This document shows, piece after piece, positions 59,337 through 64,000 of a stretch of 64,000 nt of DNA. The stretch comes from Vicia villosa. Its lineage: Eukaryota > Streptophyta > Magnoliopsida > Fabales > Fabaceae. Made by a program: the position numbers and the translations under genes. Position 1 is the stretch's first letter; every line of letters begins with the position of its first letter. The stretch is from positions 43,573,462 through 43,637,461 of the forward strand of contig NC_081182.1 in assembly GCF_029867415.1 (NCBI RefSeq), in the 5' to 3' direction. Below the pieces are notes generated by a model. The model ran no database searches, was not told where the DNA came from, and saw only the letters and a program-made list of their open reading frames with translations.

Positions 59337-59682
59337 TTTATTAATTATACATTCATTATTATTTTTTCACGGGTAACACGATATTTTTATATTAAAAAAT
59401 ATAGATCTGAAACAAATGTGTGTTCCGTACTAGAACTCGTGCATCAAAATTTTTTAGTTAGTTATACATTCAATTATTATTTTTTCACGGGTACCAAACA
59501 TTTTTCTATTAAAAAATATACGTCTGAAACAAATGTGCGTCCCGTACCATAACTCGTGCATCAAAATATTTTTTTATTAATAATACATTCAATTATTATT
59601 TTTTCACAAGTATCAGACATTTTTCTATTGAAAAATATATATCTGAAACAAATGCGCGTCCCGTACCAGAACCCGTCCGAAC
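59337..59682 (+). repeat. Three tandem copies of a 119-bp unit
   Basis: Each unit holds TACATTCAATTATTATTTTTTCAC, then CATTTTTCTATTAAAAAATAT, CTGAAACAAATG and CCGTACCAGAACTCGTGC-like words. Copies start near 59337, 59456 and 59575 and differ by point changes and small indels. Confidence 0.85.
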
Positions 59683-60189
59683 GTGTTTGTTAGTAGTTTA
59701 TATATAAGAATGGATATAGTAGATTAGTAGTATTTGTTTTTTTAGATGAATCACCGCATTGCTTTAAACGATTATATTTATGATGATGTATTGACTATGA
59801 AGGATAAGAACATGTCGTGTAATATTCTACGATCTTTTTATTTTAGAAGTACTTCGTGTCAGTGCCTTAATTTATGCGACATAATAAAATGGATTATTAT
59901 TAATTAATTAATATTATTAATAACTAATCAATGTGTGCCTTTAGATATGAATGGACATCATTTCAAGTTAACACGTATACCATAGTTATATTTTACTTAC
60001 ACCTAGATCAATCAAGTTGATTTATGATATCTTTTCAAATTAATAAATTATCCTCAATTTCATGACAACAAAAACCATTCAAACCGACAAAGATGTCTTG
60101 CGGATATGTATTTTAGAAAGTGAGAGAAATTGGAAGGGCTTATCATTTTGATAAAATTCACCTACAACAATAGTCATCATTCAAGCATT

Positions 60190-60855
60190 AGAATGACATA
60201 GTATGAAGCCTTGTATGAAAAGAAATGTAGAACACTTTTGTGATGGGCTAAAATTTGCTATAAGAGAATTCTTGAATTGGAAATATTCCAAGAAACCACC
60301 AAGAAAATAAGAATGATTCAAGATAAGATAAAGAAGGCTCAAGACTGTCAGAAAAGTTATGCAGACCGCCGGAGAAGGCCGTTGGAGTTCGAGGAAGATC
60401 ATGTATTCTTGAAGATCTCTCCGAAGCTAGGGCTAAAGGAATCATTCAAGACGAGGAAGTTGAGTCTGAGGTACATTGGGTCATATCAGATCCTAAGTCG
60501 AGTAGGTGAAATGGCTTACCACTTAGCTTTGACACCTTCACTATCCGGGCTTCATGACACGTTCCACATATCTCAACTCAAGAACTGTATTCCAGATTCC
60601 TTTCAACTTATCCTCCCAGTCCCATATATGGTTGACGTCGAAGCATATCTTTCTTTTCAACCTCAACCTAGCTGTATTATAAATTACACAACCAAGGCGT
60701 TAAGGAAGAAAGAAATATCCCTCATGAAAGTTCGATGGGAGAATCACATCCGGGTGAAGCCACGTGGGAGCTAGAGTCAGAGATGCGAGAGATGTATCCT
60801 CATCTTGTTAGGTAACCTCTTAATTCAAGGACGAATTTTATTTTAAGGGGGAGGA
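60190..60855 (+). pseudogene. Ty3/gypsy integrase C-terminal region and PPT
   Basis: A 165-codon open frame (60277-60774) reads AQDCQKSYADRRRRPLEFEE, FKTRKLSLRYIGSYQILSRV and SLSGLHDTFHISQLKNCIPD, the typical C-terminal part of gypsy integrase, with a chromo-like tail. The rest of pol upstream is absent. A purine tract (AAGGGGGAGGA, 60845-60855) follows. The fragment is the 3' end of an element that must have been deleted or displaced on the left. Confidence 0.88.
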
Positions 60856-62184
60856 TGTAATATTCTAAGTTTCTAAGCATCTCATTATATTAACATATAA
60901 TGAAAGGATTAAAAGCTTAATTTAACCCTACTAGCATTCATTAGGAATATATTATAAGTAGGGTATTCTAGTCTTTTCCCATAAGCACTAGATAAACCTA
61001 AAGGAAAAGAAATTTGCTCATTTTCTCCATTTCACTTGTCACTACAGAAATTTGGAATTTTGAAAGAAAAAAAGAAGAAGCTAGAGAGAGAGAGAGGGAG
61101 AGGTGAATTTGAGAGAGAAAGGAGAAATATCTTGAATTAAGCACGATTTTCATTTGCATGTGCAAAGATTTTAAAGCTTGAAGGTGAAGCAAACATATGG
61201 GAGATTTTTCTTCAAGAAGTCATCACTAATTTCTCTCAATCATCTCTAAATTCATATTTCCTTGAAATCAAAGATGGGGTTCTATAGGTATTTGATTGGG
61301 ATTTTAAAACCATCTAGGTATATGCATGATGAATGAGATTAGCTTAGATGAAATGTGTTTATCTTGCTTGAATATATGTTGAGTGGTTGTGTTGATCATG
61401 ATTAGAATGTGTAATGAATTTGCATGTTATGATAAATTCAATTTTGGTATTCATTCTAAGTTATCAACATGATTTTTCATGCTTGATTGTAGTATAAAAT
61501 AATTGTTGTGGCTTATTGCTCTTATCATCATGAAGTTTGAATTTACTGATCATGAAGACTTTGTGAATGTGCAGTATATCCCCTGTTGGTTGAACTTATG
61601 GTATGTTTCCTTGTGAATGATCATATTGGATGAGTTTATGGATAGATATTAAGTTCAATACAAGTCCAAAATATCACAAGGTGTGAAAGACACAAAAGAG
61701 AGAGTTCCTAATTTATGGGCAGAACACAACCTGTGTCCACTGGCATGAGAGAATTGTGCTTCTATCTAGAAAAATGTAGGGGCGTGCCTGAGCCTGGAAT
61801 GGCGTGTCCCTCCTTGGTTATAATATAAAGGTGGTGTCCTGACCCTAACATGACCCATGTTGGCTGAAACGGGTGGGTCGTGTTGGCTCTCTGGCTTCCA
61901 TTTTCTTAACTTTTCTTGCAACCTTAGCTAGTTCAATTGGCGTGTCTTTCTATTGATATTCTCCAAGTGATCAAGTGTGGTCAATTGGACTGGAAACTCT
62001 TGATACTCGTGTATGATAGGTTATAGAAATTGTTGAGAAAGAACATATGTTGATTGGACTGGAAACTCTTGATACTTGTATTGTCGCCAAAGGCTTTACT
62101 CAAAAGTCTCTCTTGTTTCTTTGAAAGATTCTTTTAGGATTATGATGGCATTAATAGCTCATTTTGATTCAGAGTTGCATCAGA
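60856..62184 (+). repeat. Putative 3' LTR of the gypsy element
   Basis: It begins TGTAATATTCTAAGTTTC directly after the purine tract. About 1.3 kb without ORFs follow before the copia LTR. It is probably interrupted by that element. It contains a repeated phrase, TTGGACTGGAAACTCTTGAT, near 61985 and 62053. Confidence 0.55.
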
Positions 62185-62186
62185 TG

Positions 62187-62625
62187 TGTAAGATTTTGGA
62201 TCGAACTCTAGTATGGTCGAAGGGTAGCTTCTTGGTTCGACAGGATTAAGCATGAAGTCGAAGGTAGTTCACATGCTTGTGTCGAAGATGCTAGGGTTGT
62301 TAGCATGTTAAATTAGGTTTTAGTGTTTAAACCCTAATTTGTTAAGTTAGCTTGTTTATTAAGTTGACTTGTGTAATGGGCCTTGTGGAAAAAAGCCCAT
62401 TAGTTAGTATGTTAGGTTTTATTATAAATAGCATACTAGTCTCTCATCATTGCTAAGCTGCAAATCCTAATTTAGGGTGAGAGAGGTTATTTGTTATTCT
62501 TGTAAACTTGTAATCTTGTTTTCTAAGAGAAAGTGAAAGAATAGCAGTTATAACCAATTCTTGTGTTCTTTTTCTCCTCTCTAATTCCCTATTATACTTT
62601 GTTATTGGTATTGTTTTTCACAACA
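62187..62625 (+). repeat. 5' LTR of a Ty1/copia element
   Basis: It starts TGTAAGATTTTGGATCG and ends TTTTCACAACA, with the TG...CA form. A TATA box (TTATAAATAG, about 62423) and CT-rich 3' part fit an LTR promoter. It is followed by AATTGGTGCAGTGAGCG, the primer-binding area. The exact first base is uncertain by 2 bp. Confidence 0.8.
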
Positions 62626-62650
62626 AATTGGTGCAGTGAGCGTGGAGAAG

Positions 62651-64000
62651 ATGCCTTCAACAAAGTATGAGATTGAAAAGTTCACCGGAGTGAATGATTT
62701 CGGTCTGTGGCGCTTGAAGATGAAAGCCCTACTGGTTCAGCAGGGTTGTTTGGAAGCGTTGAAGGGAGAGGCAGCCATGAATGCAGAATTGACGACAGCG
62801 GAGAAGACAACTATGATCGAGAAGGCACACAGTGCAATTTTGTTGAGCCTTGGTGATAAGGTTCTCCGACAGGTATCAAAGGAGACGACGGCATCAGGGT
62901 TATGGGTGAAACTTGAAAGTTTGTATATGACCAAATCGCTGGTAAATCGACTCTACCTGAAGCAAGCTTTGTATTCATTCAAGATGATTGAAGACAAAGT
63001 ATTGGCTGAGCAGTTGGATATGTTCAACAAGCTGATTCTTGATCTTGAAAATATTGATGTGAAGATCGATGATGAAGATCAAGCGCTGTTACTATTGTGT
63101 TCTTTGCCTCGATCACATGCTCACTTCAAAGAAACTCTCTTGTATGGAAGGGAGTCCCTGACGTTTGAAGAAGTTCAATCAGCCTTGTACTCTAAGGACT
63201 TGAATGAACGAAAGGAGCATAAACCTTCGACTGTTGGCGAAGGTTTGGCCATTAAAGGAAAACTCTTACGAAAGGATGGTAAGTTCGACAAGAAGAAAGG
63301 CAAAAGCAAGTCGAAGTCTTATAGTGGCGAAGCATCTGGCATTCGATGCTACCATTGTAAGAAGGAGGGTCACACAAGAAAGGTGTGCCCTGAACGCCTG
63401 AAATATCATGGAGGTAAGGATAATGGAAACGCTGCCATTGTTCAAGATGATTTCGAATCATCTGATGTTCTTGTGGTTTCAAGCAGTGACTCTAAGAAGG
63501 AGTGGATTATGGATTCAGGTTGCACTTGGCACATGACTCCAAACAAAGACTTGTTCGAGGAATTATGTGATCAAGATGGTGGATCAGTATTGCTGGGAAA
63601 CAAGAAGGCTTGCAAGATTGCAGGTGTTGGATCTGTGAGATTCAAGCTCCATGATGAGTCAATAAGGTTGTTGACTGAAGTCAGGTATGTTCCTGATTTG
63701 AAGAGAAATCTGCTTTCTCTTGGTGAATTCGACAAGAAAGGATATGTTTTCCAAGGAGAGAAAAGTATCCTAAGAGTCATGAAGGGTTCGAAGGAAGTCT
63801 TGAGAGGCGTGAAGAAACAAGGCTTGTATACCCTTGAGGCTGAAGTTGTAAGTGGTTCGACAAATGTTGCATCCACGAAACCTTTGTCGAAAACAGAAAT
63901 CTGGCACATGAGATTGGGCCATGTCAGTGAAAGGGGTTTGGTCGAATTAGGGAAACAAAATCTGCTTGGTGGAGACAAAGTCGAAAAGCTGAAGTTTTGT
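62651..64000 (+). CDS. Ty1/copia Gag-Pol polyprotein, open to the window edge
   Basis: From ATG 62651 the frame is open for 450 codons and runs off the window. It starts MPSTKYEIEKFTGVNDFGLW (Gag), continues with the UBN2-type core (LYMTKSLVNRLYLKQALYSF), and one zinc knuckle CYHCKKEGHTRKVC (about residues 236-249). The protease motif WIMDSGCTWHM follows, and then the GAG-pre-integrase HxxxxH pattern IWHMRLGHVSERGLVEL near the edge. It belongs to the single-ORF TNT1-like type. No stop or shift is seen, so the element may be young. The integrase, RT and 3' LTR would lie beyond 64000. Confidence 0.95.
   Translation, partial: MPSTKYEIEKFTGVNDFGLWRLKMKALLVQQGCLEALKGEAAMNAELTTAEKTTMIEKAHSAILLSLGDKVLRQVSKETTASGLWVKLESLYMTKSLVNRLYLKQALYSFKMIEDKVLAEQLDMFNKLILDLENIDVKIDDEDQALLLLCSLPRSHAHFKETLLYGRESLTFEEVQSALYSKDLNERKEHKPSTVGEGLAIKGKLLRKDGKFDKKKGKSKSKSYSGEASGIRCYHCKKEGHTRKVCPERLKYHGGKDNGNAAIVQDDFESSDVLVVSSSDSKKEWIMDSGCTWHMTPNKDLFEELCDQDGGSVLLGNKKACKIAGVGSVRFKLHDESIRLLTEVRYVPDLKRNLLSLGEFDKKGYVFQGEKSILRVMKGSKEVLRGVKKQGLYTLEAEVVSGSTNVASTKPLSKTEIWHMRLGHVSERGLVELGKQNLLGGDKVEKLKFC

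Overview
The window is nuclear DNA of a flowering plant, almost certainly a temperate legume (pea, vetch, lentil, clover or medic group). Genes are split by GT-AG introns, intergenic DNA is AT-rich, and nested LTR retrotransposons, MITEs and minisatellites fill the gaps. The Mn-superoxide dismutase reads, from memory, almost like the pea protein; no database search was possible.

Five host genes could be resolved to exon level, and every junction keeps frame: mitochondrial Mn-SOD (1255-5083, +, 6 exons, 240 aa), ribosomal protein eS26 (11394-13034, +, 5 exons, 130 aa), a nucleotidyltransferase/PAP-OAS1-like protein (28276-23590, -, 8 exons, 662 aa), a TRM1-type tRNA m2,2G methyltransferase (41823-45036, +, 6 exons, 417 aa) and a GH27 alpha-galactosidase (53167-48735, -, 15 exons, 432 aa). 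As I recall, the same five families sit side by side on Arabidopsis chromosome 3 (about AT3G56310-AT3G56350), so this looks like an ancient conserved gene block inflated by repeats.

Repeat layout: LINE remnants (0.3-1.0 and 5.6-5.8 kb); LTR-like repeats with a 270-bp tandem array (6.1-8.5 kb); a decayed Ty1/copia element carrying a MITE (8.5-11.2 kb); the 3' end of a Tat-like gypsy element with an antisense ORF (13.9-15.9 kb); a copia gag remnant and its repeats, interrupted by a palindrome-rich element (15.9-19.3 kb); a second palindrome-bearing element (20.2-21.0 kb); a near-intact 7.35-kb copia element (30609-37956) holding a 1.24-kb Mutator-like element in its leader; minisatellites (38-40.6 kb); a decayed copia pol (46.6-48.3 kb); two GC-rich hAT MITEs; a Tourist-like element; small RPA1-like and MYB-CC-like fragments (54.2 and 56.1 kb); a gypsy 3' end (60.2-62.2 kb); and the open 5' half of a Ty1/copia element running off the right edge.

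The most informative local event is a direct segmental duplication: 28.98-29.87 kb repeats 40.87-42.03 kb. The left copy holds a truncated TRM1 first exon with a stop codon, head to head with the nucleotidyltransferase gene. The duplicated part seems to contain a shared promoter and a non-coding 5' exon of the nucleotidyltransferase. The copia element later landed between the two copies.
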